Positions 9,313 through 18,439 of a stretch of 64,000 nucleotides of DNA are shown piece after piece. The stretch lies in the NCBI RefSeq assembly GCF_000382065.1, contig NZ_KB907500.1, positions 434,001 to 498,000 on the forward strand, in the 5' to 3' direction. The notes beneath the pieces are model-generated. The model did not search any database. It saw only the letters and a list, made by a program, of their open reading frames with translations, and was not told where the DNA came from. A program made the translations under genes and the position numbers. The number at the start of each line of letters is the position of its first letter. Position 1 is the stretch's first letter. Source of the DNA: Stenotrophomonas hibiscicola ATCC 19867. Its GTDB lineage: Bacteria; Pseudomonadota; Gammaproteobacteria; Xanthomonadales; Xanthomonadaceae.

Positions 9313-9696
9313 TTATTCTTCGTCGCTCTCGCGACGCTTCTCCGCGGCCAGCGTATCGGGCAGGTCGCGCAGGAGGTTGTCGATATGCTCGCCACGATCG
9401 ACCGAGTCGTCGTAGTGGAAATGCAGCTCCGGCACATGGCGCAGCTTCATCGCCCGGGCCAGGTCCATGCGCAGGCGGTAGCCCAGTTCCTTCAGGCCGG
9501 CCACCGCTTCCGCCGAACGCTCCGGCATCAGCGCGGTGACGAAGACCTTGGCATGAGCCATGTCGCGGGTGATTTCCACGTCGGACACGCTCACCGAGGG
9601 CAACCCGTGCTCGCGCACGGCGTTGTGCACCAGGGTGCCGAGTTCGCGGCGCAGCTGGGCAGAGACACGGTCGGTTCGATGGAAAGTCTTGGGCAC
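9313..9696 (-). CDS. rbfA: 30S ribosome-binding factor A
   Basis: Cold-shock associated 30S maturation factor with one KH-type domain; 127 residues. A GTG start at 9696 gives VPKTFHRTDRVSAQLRREL, matching the usual MPK-start; upstream in-frame codons run through the repeat cluster and are not coding. Motifs include DVEITRDMAHAKVFVT and KLRHVPELHFHYDDS, and an acidic tail RRESDEE. It lies between infB and truB in the standard order. The 165-base gap to infB is filled with repeats. Confidence 0.96.
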   Translation of the reverse strand: MPKTFHRTDRVSAQLRRELGTLVHNAVREHGLPSVSVSDVEITRDMAHAKVFVTALMPERSAEAVAGLKELGYRLRMDLARAMKLRHVPELHFHYDDSVDRGEHIDNLLRDLPDTLAAEKRRESDEE

Positions 9697-9716
9697 GAGG
9701 AGCTCTTGGTTCAGTT

Positions 9717-9850
9717 GTCGCCCGACCAACGGTCGGGCGCTACCTTTGATTCGATTGTCGCCCGGCCAACGGTCGGGCGCTACATCTACCATGGTACCCG
9801 ACCGTTGGTCGGGTTCTACATCACGGTAGGGCCCGACCGTTGGTCGGGCC
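9717..9850. repeat. Cluster of four SMAG-type repeats between infB and rbfA
   Basis: Four hairpin units share the core CCCGACCGTTGGTCGGG or its complement: 9717-9743, 9757-9783 and 9795-9819 with CTAC at the right end (minus orientation), and 9826-9850 with GTAG at the left end (plus orientation). One base varies (CCGG for CCGA in unit two). The array fills the intergenic space inside one operon. Confidence 0.9.
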
Positions 9851-9861
9851 GCCTTGCAGCA

Positions 9862-12504
9862 TTACAGGGTGCGCGGCACTTCGATACGCTCGAAGCACTC
9901 GATCTGGTCACCCGGCTTGACGTCGTTGTAGGCCTTCACCGCGATACCGCATTCGGTACCGTTGCGGACTTCCTCGACGTTCTCCTTGAAGCGACGCAGC
10001 GATTCCAGCTCGCCCTCGAAGATCACCACGCTGTCGCGCAGCACGCGGATCGGCTTGTTGCGCTTGACCACGCCCTCGATGACCATCGAGCCGGCAACAG
10101 CGCCCAGCTTGGAGCTGCGGAAGACGTCGCGGACCTCGGCGATACCGATGATCTCTTCGCGGATCTCCACGCCCAGCAGGCCGGAGGCCACCTGCTTCAC
10201 CTGATCGATCACGTCATAGATGATCGAGAAGTAACGCAGGTCCACGCCGTTGGATTCGATGATGCGACGGGCCGAAGCATCCGCACGCACGTTGAAGCCG
10301 ATGACGGTGGCCTTCGAAGCGGCCGCCGAGTTGGCGTCCGACTCGGTGATGCCGCCCACGCCGGAGTGGATCACGTTGATGCGGATGTCGTCGTTGGACA
10401 GCGCGACCAGTGCCTGGCTCAGGGCCTGCACCGAACCCTGCACGTCGGCCTTGATGACCAGGTTGAGGACCTGCTGGCCCTCGCCCTTGCCCAGGGTCGC
10501 CATGATGTCTTCCATGCGGCTGCCCGCGGTGGCGACCAGGCGCGATTCACGGCGCTTGGTCTCACGCTGCTGGGCAACGTCCTTGGCCAGGCGCTCGTCC
10601 TCGACGACCACGAAGTCGTCACCGGCTTCCGGCACGCCGGACAGGCCCAGGACCTGCACCGGGATGGACGGGCCGGCGAACTCCGGCTGCTTGCCGGTTT
10701 CGTCGAACAGCGCACGCACGCGGCCGTACTGGATGCCGCACACCAGGTAGTCGCCCTTCTTCAGGCGACCCTGCTGCACCAGCACGGTGGCGACCGGGCC
10801 ACGGCCCTTGTCCAGCGACGATTCGATCACCACGCCCGAGGCCCGGCCTTCGTCGACCGCCTTCAGTTCCAGCAGTTCGGCCTGGATCGAGATGGCGTCC
10901 AGCAGGTCGTCGATGCCCAGGCCGGTCTTGGCCGAGATCTCCACCATCTGGGTGTCACCACCGAAGTCCTCGGCCACGACCTGCTCGGACAGCAGTTCGT
11001 TCTTGACCCGCATCGGGTCGGCGTCGGACTTGTCGATCTTGTTGATCGCCACGATCAGCGGCACACCCGCCGAACGGGCGTGCTGGATCGCTTCCTTGGT
11101 CTGCGGCATGACGCCGTCATCGGCAGCAACGACCAGCACCACGATGTCGGTCAGCTTGGCGCCGCGCGCACGCATCGAGGTGAACGCCGCGTGGCCCGGG
11201 GTATCCAGGAAGCTGATCACGCCCTTGGGCGTATCCACGTGGTAGGCACCGATGTGCTGGGTGATGCCGCCGGCTTCGCCGGTGGCAACCTTGGTGCGGC
11301 GGATGTAATCCAGCAGCGAGGTCTTGCCGTGGTCGACGTGGCCCATGATGGTGACCACCGGCGGACGCTGGGTGGCTTCGCCCTGGTTTTCACCGGCCGA
11401 GGCCAGCAGCGCGTCTTCGGCGTCGTTGTCGTTGGCACGGATCGCCTTGTGGCCGAGTTCTTCGGTCACCAGCGCGGCGGTGTCATGGTCGATGGACTGG
11501 GTGATGGTGGCCATCACGCCCATCTTGAACAGCGCCTTCACCACCTCGCCACCCTTCAGCGCAAGCTTCTGCGCCAGGTCGGCCACGGTAATGGTGTCGC
11601 CGATCGCCACTTCACGCACCACCGGTGCGGTCGGACGTTCGAACGCGTGCGGGCCGGCGTTGTTGCCACCACGCGACATGTCGCGACGGCCACCGGCCTG
11701 GTTGCGGCCGCCCGGACGACCACGGGTGTTGCTGTTGTTGCTGTTGCCACGACGCGCACGATCGGCCGCAGACAGGTGCATCTGGCCGGCGAAACGATCA
11801 CCCGGGCCACGCTCGTTGCGCGGCGCGCTGCGGTTGTTGCGGTCGTCGTTGCGCGGCGGCGGCGCACTGCGCGGCGCAGCCGGGGCTGTCGCCGGGGCGC
11901 GCGGCGGGCGCGGCGCGGTTTCGTCGATCGGAGCACGCTTGGGCTTGCTGGCAGCCAGCGTCTCGGCCGCCTTGGCGGCAGCCGCAGCTTCCTCGGCGGC
12001 CTTCTTCTCGGCCTCGGCGCGTTCCTTGGCGGCGGCCTCTTCCTCGCGGGCACGGACGATGGCTTCGTCGCGCAGACGATCCTTTTCGGCCAGCGCCTGC
12101 TGTTCGGCGAGGTTGCGCGCACGCGACTCTTCCAGCTTGCGCAGGATGTCGGCGCGCTCTTCGTCCGGCGTCATGGCGCGAGCACCATCCTTGACGTAGG
12201 TACGCTTCTGGCGCACCTCGACATTCACGGTCGTCTTGCTGCGACCGGAACTGACCGTCACTTCCTGCTGTTTCCGGCGGTTGAGCGTGATCTTCTTTGC
12301 AGACTGATCCGTCTCTTCCGGGGCCTGCTCGGGCTTGCCGTGCGAACGACGAAGGAAGCCCAGGAGCTTCACCTTCTCGGTACTGGTCACGACCTGGTCG
12401 GGACCGCTGAACTTCATGCCGGCACCGGCCAGCTGTTCCAGCAGTTTTTCGACCGGTGTGTTGACCAGTTCGGCAAGCTTGCGGATGGTGGTTTGCTGCG
12501 ACAT
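9862..12504 (-). CDS. infB: Translation initiation factor IF-2
   Basis: GTPase that brings fMet-tRNA to the 30S subunit; 880 residues. The ATG at 12504 opens [20 protein letters not shown] (IF2N domain). A long charged Ala/Glu/Lys/Arg-rich linker (about 130-270), then an Arg/Asn/Gly-rich stretch, lead to a second IF2N domain and the G domain: [12 protein letters not shown] near residue 389, DTPGHAAF and [10 protein letters not shown]. Domains II-IV follow to VPRTL. Internal starts that would give shorter IF-2 isoforms are possible but not evident. Follows nusA by 92 bases in the rimP-nusA-infB operon. Confidence 0.98.
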   Translation of the reverse strand: MSQQTTIRKLAELVNTPVEKLLEQLAGAGMKFSGPDQVVTSTEKVKLLGFLRRSHGKPEQAPEETDQSAKKITLNRRKQQEVTVSSGRSKTTVNVEVRQKRTYVKDGARAMTPDEERADILRKLEESRARNLAEQQALAEKDRLRDEAIVRAREEEAAAKERAEAEKKAAEEAAAAAKAAETLAASKPKRAPIDETAPRPPRAPATAPAAPRSAPPPRNDDRNNRSAPRNERGPGDRFAGQMHLSAADRARRGNSNNSNTRGRPGGRNQAGGRRDMSRGGNNAGPHAFERPTAPVVREVAIGDTITVADLAQKLALKGGEVVKALFKMGVMATITQSIDHDTAALVTEELGHKAIRANDNDAEDALLASAGENQGEATQRPPVVTIMGHVDHGKTSLLDYIRRTKVATGEAGGITQHIGAYHVDTPKGVISFLDTPGHAAFTSMRARGAKLTDIVVLVVAADDGVMPQTKEAIQHARSAGVPLIVAINKIDKSDADPMRVKNELLSEQVVAEDFGGDTQMVEISAKTGLGIDDLLDAISIQAELLELKAVDEGRASGVVIESSLDKGRGPVATVLVQQGRLKKGDYLVCGIQYGRVRALFDETGKQPEFAGPSIPVQVLGLSGVPEAGDDFVVVEDERLAKDVAQQRETKRRESRLVATAGSRMEDIMATLGKGEGQQVLNLVIKADVQGSVQALSQALVALSNDDIRINVIHSGVGGITESDANSAAASKATVIGFNVRADASARRIIESNGVDLRYFSIIYDVIDQVKQVASGLLGVEIREEIIGIAEVRDVFRSSKLGAVAGSMVIEGVVKRNKPIRVLRDSVVIFEGELESLRRFKENVEEVRNGTECGIAVKAYNDVKPGDQIECFERIEVPRTL

Positions 12505-12596
12505 TCGGATCCTATGATCTTGTGGGCGCCCCCCCGCATCTGGAGGTGGCGCGGATTCTACGCCCTGAGCGGCTCAGGGCCCTGTTCATTGCCGGC

Positions 12597-14108
12597 TCAT
12601 TCGCCGCGTTCCAGTCGGGCGATCTCCTCGGCACGCGCGGCCAGGATCAGCGCCGCAGCGCGCTCCTGGTCCAGCCCTTCAATGCCGAAGTCCATGACCT
12701 CGTCGGCGGCTAGGTCGGACAGGTCCTCGCTGGTACGCACGCCGTGGCCGGCCAGCGCATACGCGGTGGCTTCGTCCATGCCCTTCAGGGACAGCAGGTC
12801 CTGCGCCGGCTGGCCGTCTTCAAGGCCTTCCTCGACTGCCAGGGCCTCATTGAGCAGCGCATCGCGGGCACGAGCGCGCAGCTCTTCGACGATGTCTTCG
12901 TCGAAACCTTCCACGGCCAGCAGTTCGCCGACCGGGACATATGCGATTTCCTCGACGGTGCCGAAGCCTTCGCTGACCAGGATGCCGGCGATCTCTTCGT
13001 CCACTTCCAGCTTGTCCATGAACAGCTGGCGTGCGGCGGCCTGCTCGGCCTCGGACTTGGCGGTGACCTGGTCCTGGGTCATCACGTTGAGCTGCCAGCC
13101 GGTCAGGCGGCTGGCCAGGCGCACGTTCTGGCCGCCCTTGCCGATCGCCTGGGCGAGACGGTCTTCGGCAACGGCCAGGTCCATCGAGTGCTTGTCTTCA
13201 TCGACGATGATCGACTGGACTTCGGCCGGCGCCATCGCATTGATGACGAAGTTGGCCGGATTGTCGTTCCACAGCACGATGTCCACGCGCTCGCCGTTGA
13301 GCTCGTTGGACACGGCCTGCACGCGCGAACCGCGCATGCCGATGCAGGCACCGATCGGATCGGTGCGCTGGTCGTGGGCCAGCACGGCGATCTTGGCGCG
13401 ATCGCCCGGATCGCGCGCACAGGCCTTGATTTCCACCAGGCCCTGGCCGACTTCCGGCACTTCCAGCTTGAACAGCTCGATCATGAATTCCGGGGCGGCG
13501 CGGCTGATGAACAGCTGCGGACCACGCGGTTCCGAACGGACCTCGGCCAGGTAGCCGCGCACGCGGTCACCGGCGCGCAGCACGTCGCGCGGGATGCCCT
13601 TGTCCTTCGGAATGAAGCCTTCGGCGTTGCCACCGAGGTCGACATAGATGTTGCCACGCTCGGCGCGCTTGACCACGCCGGTGATCAACTCACCGACACG
13701 ATCCTTCCACGCGTCCACGACCTGCTGGCGCTCGGCTTCGCGCACGCGCTGGACGATGACCTGCTTGGCGGCCTGGGCAGCAATGCGGCCGAAGTCCGGG
13801 TTCTCGATCTGTTCTTCGATGTAGTCGCCGACCTCGACGCCTTCGGCTTCGTCGACGGCATCCATCAGGCGGATCTGGCGGTCGGGCGACTCCATGACCA
13901 CATCATCGGCCACCACTTCCCAGCGGCGGAAGGTTTCGTAGCTGCCATCCTTGTGGTCGATGACCACGCGGGTCAGCACTTCCTCGTCGGGATAGCGCTT
14001 CTTCGCTGCCGAGGCCAGAGCGGCCTCGATGGCATCGAAGATCACTTCACGCGGCACGCCCTTCTCGTTGGCGACTGCGTCGACTACCAGCAACAGTTCC
14101 TTGCTCAT
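12597..14108 (-). CDS. nusA: Transcription termination/antitermination factor NusA
   Basis: RNA polymerase elongation factor that modulates pausing, intrinsic termination and rrn antitermination; 503 residues. The ATG at 14108 starts MSKELLLVVDAVANEKGVPR. N-terminal RNAP-binding domain (1-125), S1 domain around 135-200 (GVVKRAERGNIYVDLGG), two KH domains (RTDPIGACIGMRGSRVQAV near 245 and AIGKGGQNVRLASRLTGW near 325), and two C-terminal acidic helix-hairpin repeats, the form typical of gammaproteobacteria. Four bases separate it from rimP. Confidence 0.98.
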   Translation of the reverse strand: MSKELLLVVDAVANEKGVPREVIFDAIEAALASAAKKRYPDEEVLTRVVIDHKDGSYETFRRWEVVADDVVMESPDRQIRLMDAVDEAEGVEVGDYIEEQIENPDFGRIAAQAAKQVIVQRVREAERQQVVDAWKDRVGELITGVVKRAERGNIYVDLGGNAEGFIPKDKGIPRDVLRAGDRVRGYLAEVRSEPRGPQLFISRAAPEFMIELFKLEVPEVGQGLVEIKACARDPGDRAKIAVLAHDQRTDPIGACIGMRGSRVQAVSNELNGERVDIVLWNDNPANFVINAMAPAEVQSIIVDEDKHSMDLAVAEDRLAQAIGKGGQNVRLASRLTGWQLNVMTQDQVTAKSEAEQAAARQLFMDKLEVDEEIAGILVSEGFGTVEEIAYVPVGELLAVEGFDEDIVEELRARARDALLNEALAVEEGLEDGQPAQDLLSLKGMDEATAYALAGHGVRTSEDLSDLAADEVMDFGIEGLDQERAAALILAARAEEIARLERGE

Positions 14109-14112
14109 TGGC

Positions 14113-14703
14113 TCACTCCGCGCGCGGCTTCTTTGCCGCCGGCTCGTTGGAAGAAGAATTCGTGTTCGGCTTCGGACGCTTCGGTGCCGGACCGGTCGGC
14201 TTGCTCGGGGCCAGCCCCAGCGCCACCCAGTCGGGCATGATCCGTGCCTTGTCGATGTTGTCGGCCGACACCACCACTTCGGCCTTGTCGACGATGAAGG
14301 TGATGGTGCCCGCAGCCTCGTCGGTCGCCTCGATACGCCCCTGCAGGCGACGACGGTTGTCCTGCGGCAGCTTCAGCGTGACCTTGGCCGATTCACCCTG
14401 GTGGCGAGCGAACTGCTCCAGGTTGAACAACGGGCGATCCACGCCCGGCGAGGACACTTCCAGCGTGTAATTGCCGCTGATCGGGTCTTCGACGTCCAGC
14501 TGCGCCGACACTTCGCGGCTGACCCGCTCACAGTCGTCGACATTGATGATGCGCTCGGGCTGTTCAGCCAGTGGCACGTCGATGTAAAGGCGCAGGGTCG
14601 CACCGCCGGGGGCCGGCAGATACTCAACGCCCAGCAGCTCCAGGCCCAGCGACACAACGGTCGGGGCGAGCAGATTCGCGATGTCGGTTGCCTTGTCGCT
14701 CAC
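14113..14703 (-). CDS. rimP: Ribosome maturation factor RimP
   Basis: Needed for 30S assembly around S12; 196 residues, longer than the E. coli protein because of a lysine/proline/asparagine-rich tail ([20 protein letters not shown]). The GTG at 14703 has AAGG about 7 bases upstream. Typical motifs are [20 protein letters not shown] and [12 protein letters not shown]. First gene of the rimP-nusA-infB operon; a 200-base leader with a terminator-like hairpin precedes it. Confidence 0.96.
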   Translation of the reverse strand: MSDKATDIANLLAPTVVSLGLELLGVEYLPAPGGATLRLYIDVPLAEQPERIINVDDCERVSREVSAQLDVEDPISGNYTLEVSSPGVDRPLFNLEQFARHQGESAKVTLKLPQDNRRRLQGRIEATDEAAGTITFIVDKAEVVVSADNIDKARIMPDWVALGLAPSKPTGPAPKRPKPNTNSSSNEPAAKKPRAE

Positions 14704-14772
14704 AGCCTGCCTTGATCTCTTGGTTGGGTGCCGGCCTTGGCCAGCGTGAAAACATGACGCCCCGGAAACGAC

Positions 14773-14796
14773 AAAGGGCCCGCTGGGCCCCTTTTC
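14773..14796 (-). terminator. Terminator-like hairpin in the rimP leader
   Basis: On the minus strand GGGCCC (14785-14790) pairs with GGGCCC (14776-14781) around a three-base loop and is followed by TTTGTCGTTT. It lies downstream of the presumed promoter and upstream of rimP, so it could be a leaky terminator or attenuator for the nusA operon. Confidence 0.55.
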
Positions 14797-14915
14797 CGGA
14801 AAGACTCCGGTGACTGGATTCCGGTTGCAACCTGCATTGCCTGCCGGTCGCGGCCCTCCTTCCGGATCCGGACTCCCGCTGGGAGGCCGCCTTCAGGGGT
14901 ACTGCTAGGCCGCTG

Positions 14916-14944
14916 ATGATAGCGGCTGCACCGCGCTGGTGCAA
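14916..14944 (-). promoter_or_regulatory. Candidate rimP-nusA-infB promoter
   Basis: Minus strand TTGCAC (14939-14944) and TATCAT (14916-14921), spacer 17 bases. The -10 matches 5/6, the -35 only 3/6. Confidence 0.5.
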
Positions 14945-14989
14945 GGTGCGGGCCTGGGGGCAGCCCCTTTTCCGCACCGGCAGTTCGGG

Positions 14990-15005
14990 CATGGCTCGAC
15001 TCTAC
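14990..15005 (-). repeat. Truncated SMAG half-unit
   Basis: Minus strand GTAGAGTCGAGCCATG matches the first half of the unit at 9217 but the second arm is missing. Confidence 0.6.
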
Positions 15006-15023
15006 AGAAACGGGCCAGCCCAA

Positions 15024-15057
15024 AGAAAAACGCCTTCGAAGGAGGACTTCGAAGGCG
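15024..15057 (-). terminator. Terminator of the tRNA-fMet unit
   Basis: An 11-bp perfect stem CGCCTTCGAAG/CTTCGAAGGCG (15031-15041 with 15047-15057) is followed on the minus strand by TTTTTCTTTG, 12 bases after the CCA end of the tRNA. Confidence 0.93.
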
Positions 15058-15068
15058 ATCTCTTTACT

Positions 15069-15145
15069 TGGTAGCGGGGGCAGGATTTGAACCTGCGACC
15101 TTCGGGTTATGAGCCCGACGAGCTGCCAGACTGCTCCACCCCGCA
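15069..15145 (-). tRNA. tRNA-fMet (CAU), second copy
   Basis: A 77-base initiator tRNA with encoded CCA. The anticodon stem carries the three G:C pairs of initiators (GGG-CUCAUAA-CCC), and the first acceptor position is an unpaired U1:U72, where E. coli has C1:A72. The T-loop reads TTCAAAT. Sequence is identical to the copy at 15228-15304. Confidence 0.97.
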
Positions 15146-15156
15146 TCAGGAGCGGA

Positions 15157-15185
15157 ATTATGAGCGATTGCTTCGAAACATGCAA
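15157..15185 (-). promoter_or_regulatory. Promoter of the downstream tRNA-fMet gene
   Basis: Minus strand TTGCAT (15180-15185), 17-base spacer, CATAAT (15157-15162). Transcription would start a few bases before the tRNA 5' end at 15145. Confidence 0.7.
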
Positions 15186-15227
15186 GCTTTCCCTCATTCA
15201 TCAAATCGGTTGGCGCCGATCCGACGT

Positions 15228-15304
15228 TGGTAGCGGGGGCAGGATTTGAACCTGCGACCTTCGGGTTATGAGCCCGACGAGCTGCCAGACTGCTCCACCC
15301 CGCA
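15228..15304 (-). tRNA. tRNA-fMet (CAU), first copy
   Basis: A 77-base initiator tRNA, identical to the copy 82 bases further on, with encoded CCA, GGG/CCC anticodon stem and an unpaired position 1:72. It lies between nuoN and the rimP operon. Confidence 0.97.
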
Positions 15305-15399
15305 CCGGAAGTGTTTGAACTGCTGCCGCGCTCTTTCGAGGACGGCTACCGCAACGATGTTCTGGCTGAACCGCTGCAGTGACAACTCAGGCTGCGCAT

Positions 15400-15428
15400 A
15401 TTACACGAATCGCGCAGCTTTGTGTCAA
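15400..15428 (-). promoter_or_regulatory. Strong promoter of the tRNA-fMet pair
   Basis: Minus strand TTGACA (15423-15428, perfect), 17-base spacer, TGTAAT (15400-15405, 5/6). It begins only 3 bases after the nuoN stop and drives leftward into the tRNA genes. Confidence 0.85.
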
Positions 15429-15431
15429 TTT

Positions 15432-16895
15432 TTATGCAAGATGCGCAAATGCCTGCTGGCACCAGACCATGATCGGGTTCCAGGCAAGGCCCAGCGCCAG
15501 CAGTGCCAGCGCGTTCACGCCCAGCACCAGGCCCAGCACGCGGTCGTTGCTGCGCGGCATGGCCTCGCCCACCGGCTCATCGAAGTACATGACCTTGATG
15601 ACGCGCAGGTAGTAGAAGCAGCCCACCACGGCGCACAGCACGCCAAGGATGGCCAGCCACAGCAGGCCGCCGTTGACGGCCGCGCCCAGCACCGCCAGCT
15701 TGGTCCAGAACCCCAGGAACGGCGGGATGCCGGCCAGCGACGCCATGATGCACAGCACCAGGCCGGCCATCCACGGATTGCGGGCGTTGAGCCCCTTGAA
15801 GTCCTCGATGTTCTCGGCTTCGAAACCGGCGCGCGACAGGGCGATGATCGCACCGAAGGCAGCGGTCGACATGATGGCGTAGGCCAGTGCGTAGAACAGC
15901 GCGGCGGCATAGCCCTGCGCGCCGCCACCGGCGATGCCCATCAGCAGGAAGCCGATGTGCGAGACGGTGGAGAACGCCAGCATTCGCTTGAGGTTGCTCT
16001 GCGCGATGGCCATCAGGTTGCCGATGACCAGCGAGACTGCGGCCAGGCCGGCAATGAGCAGCTGCAGCTCGGTCGACAGCGGCCCCACGCCCATTTCCAG
16101 CAGGCGGTAGGCCATGCCGAAGGCCGCCAGCTTCGGCGCCGAGCTGATGAACAGCGCGATCGGTGCCGGGGCACCCTGGTAGACGTCCGGCAGCCACATG
16201 TGGAACGGCGCGGCGCCCAGCTTGAAGGCGACGCCGGCGATCATGAACACCGCACCGGTGATCAGCAGCACGCGCTCTTCCGAGTGCGGGATGGCATCGC
16301 GGATGACGTCCAGGTGCAGGCTGCCGGTGGCGCCGTAGATCAGCGACATGCCGTACAGCAGCAGGCCCGAGGCCAGCGAGCCCAGCACGATGTACTTCAT
16401 CGCCGCTTCCGAGGCCAGGCCGTTTTCACGGTTGCTGGCGACCAGGGCGTAGGAGCACAGCGCCAGCAGCTCCAGGCCCAGGTAGACCATCAGCAGGCTG
16501 CCGGCCGAGACCAGGATCATCATGCCGGCGGTACCGAACAGGATCAGCACCGGGATCTCGCCCTGGAACAGGTTGCGGTCACGCAGGTAGCGCCAGCCGT
16601 AGATCAGGGTCAGGCCGCTGAGCAGCACGATCCCGGTCTTCATCACGTCCGCGGCGGTATCGCGCACGAACATGCCATGGAAGACCTCCCCCTGCCCGCC
16701 CACGCCGGTGGCCAGCATGAACAGCACCACGGCCAGCGCAGCGAGCGCGAACAGGTGGGTGACGATCTTGTTCCGGTTGCTGACGAACAGGTCGAGGATC
16801 ATCAGGGCGAAGGCGCTGCCGATCAGCACCAGCTCGGGAGCGAGCGGTGGCAGGTCAGCGGCGGTCAATGGCAGCAGCGGCGAGGTGGTCATCAT
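15432..16895 (-). CDS. nuoN: NADH-quinone oxidoreductase subunit N
   Basis: Antiporter-like proton-pumping membrane subunit of complex I; 487 residues. ATG at 16895 (MMTTSPLLPLTAADL) is preferred to a TTG one codon earlier; AGGA lies 4-8 bases upstream, and a further ATG follows at 16892. About 14 hydrophobic helices are visible, and the family stretch LGLELLALCSYALVA with the conserved helix-5 Glu lies near 130-145. Last gene of the operon, 12 bases after nuoM; no intrinsic terminator is seen before the tRNA promoter. Confidence 0.97.
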   Translation of the reverse strand: MMTTSPLLPLTAADLPPLAPELVLIGSAFALMILDLFVSNRNKIVTHLFALAALAVVLFMLATGVGGQGEVFHGMFVRDTAADVMKTGIVLLSGLTLIYGWRYLRDRNLFQGEIPVLILFGTAGMMILVSAGSLLMVYLGLELLALCSYALVASNRENGLASEAAMKYIVLGSLASGLLLYGMSLIYGATGSLHLDVIRDAIPHSEERVLLITGAVFMIAGVAFKLGAAPFHMWLPDVYQGAPAPIALFISSAPKLAAFGMAYRLLEMGVGPLSTELQLLIAGLAAVSLVIGNLMAIAQSNLKRMLAFSTVSHIGFLLMGIAGGGAQGYAAALFYALAYAIMSTAAFGAIIALSRAGFEAENIEDFKGLNARNPWMAGLVLCIMASLAGIPPFLGFWTKLAVLGAAVNGGLLWLAILGVLCAVVGCFYYLRVIKVMYFDEPVGEAMPRSNDRVLGLVLGVNALALLALGLAWNPIMVWCQQAFAHLA

Positions 16896-16907
16896 CAAAT
16901 CCTGGAA

Positions 16908-18416
16908 TTACAGCAGCTTGCTGGATGCGATCTGCATCGCCAGCTTCGCGATCGAGGGCTCCATCAGGTCGGTCAGCGGCTTGGGGTAGATGCCCAGGGC
17001 CAGCACGCCGATGGCGAACACGCCCAGCACCAGCCATTCGCGGCCGTTGATGTCCTTCAGTTCGGCCACATGGCTGTTGGCCACTTCGCCGAAGAAGATG
17101 CGCTTGTACAGCCACAGGGTGTAGGCGGCGCCGATGATCAGGGTGGTGGCCGCGCCCAGGGCGATCCACGGATTACGCTGGAAGGCCGAGAGGATGACCA
17201 TGAACTCGCCGACGAAACCGCTGGTACCCGGCAGGCCAGCATTGGCCATGAAGAACAGCATGGCGAAGGTGGCGAACCACGGCATCACGTTGACCACGCC
17301 GCCGTAATCGGCGATGCGGCGGCTGTGCATGCGGTCGTACAGCACGCCGACGCAGGAGAACATGGCGCCGGACACGAAGCCGTGCGAGATCATCTGCACC
17401 ATGGCGCCCTGCAGGCCCAGGCGGGCGGCATCGGCGTTGCCGGCTTCACGCACCAGCCACAGGGCGATGAAGGTGCCGAGGGTGACAAAGCCCATGTGCG
17501 CGATCGACGAGTAGGCGATCAGCTTCTTCATGTCGTCCTGCACCAGGGCGACCAGGCCGACATAGATCACTGCGATCAGCGACAACGCGATCACCAGCCA
17601 GGCCCATTCCTGCGACGCGTCCGGAACGATCGGCAGGTTGAAGCGCAGGAAGCCGTAGCCACCGATCTTCAGGGCGATCGCGGCCAGGATCACCGAACCG
17701 GCGGTCGGCGCTTCCACGTGGGCATCCGGCAGCCAGGTGTGGACCGGGAACATCGGCACCTTGACCGCGAAGGCGATCAGGAAGGCGAAGAAGATCCAGG
17801 TCTGTTCTTTGGCCGACAGCGGCAGTGCGTACAGGTCGGCCAGCTGGAAGCTGCCGCCCTTCATGTACAGGTAGATCAGCGCCACCAGCATCAGCACCGA
17901 GCCGAGGAAGGTGTACAGGAAGAACTTCAGCGCGGCGTAGATGCGGCGCGGGCCGCCCCAGACACCGATGATCAGGAACATCGGAATCAGCATCGCTTCG
18001 AAGAACACGTAGAACAGCATCGCGTCCGTCGCAGCAAAGATGCCCACGGTGACGCCTTCCAGGATAAGGAAGGCCGCCACGTACTGGTTCACGCGCTTGT
18101 CGATGGCGCTCCACGCGCCGATCAGGGCAAGCACGCTGACCAGGGTGGTCAGCAGGATCAGCGCCACGGCAATGCCGTCCACGCCCAGGTTGTAGCCGAT
18201 CTTGTACGCCGGGATCCAGGCGTGGGTCTCGACGAACTGCAGACCGTCGACGCCCGCGTTGTAGCCGCTCAGCAGCGAGAGGCTCGCCACGAACGTCAGC
18301 ACCGCTACGCCCAGCGACGCCCAGCGGGCGGTCTGCGCATCACGGATCGCAAGAATCAGGGCACCACCGATGATCGGCAGCCAGATGAGGACACTGAGTA
18401 GAGGCCAGTTCGACAC
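16908..18416 (-). CDS. nuoM: NADH-quinone oxidoreductase subunit M
   Basis: Antiporter-like membrane subunit of complex I; 502 residues, GTG start at 18416 (VSNWPLLSVLIWLPIIGGAL), 23 bases after nuoL. Features include VFFEAMLIPMFLIIGVWGG (helix-5 Glu) near 135-155, FPVHTWLPDAHVEAPTAGSV near 225-245, and AYSSIAHMGFV near 290. About 14 membrane helices. It forms the pump array with NuoL and NuoN. Confidence 0.97.
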   Translation of the reverse strand: MSNWPLLSVLIWLPIIGGALILAIRDAQTARWASLGVAVLTFVASLSLLSGYNAGVDGLQFVETHAWIPAYKIGYNLGVDGIAVALILLTTLVSVLALIGAWSAIDKRVNQYVAAFLILEGVTVGIFAATDAMLFYVFFEAMLIPMFLIIGVWGGPRRIYAALKFFLYTFLGSVLMLVALIYLYMKGGSFQLADLYALPLSAKEQTWIFFAFLIAFAVKVPMFPVHTWLPDAHVEAPTAGSVILAAIALKIGGYGFLRFNLPIVPDASQEWAWLVIALSLIAVIYVGLVALVQDDMKKLIAYSSIAHMGFVTLGTFIALWLVREAGNADAARLGLQGAMVQMISHGFVSGAMFSCVGVLYDRMHSRRIADYGGVVNVMPWFATFAMLFFMANAGLPGTSGFVGEFMVILSAFQRNPWIALGAATTLIIGAAYTLWLYKRIFFGEVANSHVAELKDINGREWLVLGVFAIGVLALGIYPKPLTDLMEPSIAKLAMQIASSKLL

Positions 18417-18439
18417 GTCTTCTTATTCCGTACAGGTCA

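Larger units (their letters stand above)
14704..15068. other. Leader region of the rimP-nusA-infB operon
   Basis: No gene is seen in these 365 bases. From right to left, in the direction of transcription, it holds the tRNA terminator (15024-15057), a truncated SMAG half-unit (14990-15005), a candidate promoter (14916-14944) and a terminator-like hairpin (14773-14796) about 70 bases before rimP. Several G+C-rich inverted repeats lie between. Confidence 0.7.

Noticed and set aside
9717..9850. The regularly spaced repeats as a CRISPR array.
   Set aside because: Units are palindromic REPs with variable orientation and 7-14-base gaps; there are no equal-length unique spacers and no cas genes.
9295..13554. 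A 1419-codon open frame on the plus strand opposite rbfA, infB and nusA.
   Set aside because: Antisense shadow; it even runs through the repeat cluster at 9717-9850.
14700..15197. A 165-codon minus-strand frame across the tRNA gene and rimP leader.
   Set aside because: It overlaps a tRNA and a terminator and has no recognisable sequence.
15246..18401. A 1051-codon open frame on the plus strand opposite nuoN and nuoM.
   Set aside because: It is the antisense shadow of two certain genes. Its His/Gln/Asp-rich composition is what high-GC reverse complements give, and it has no domain or ribosome site.
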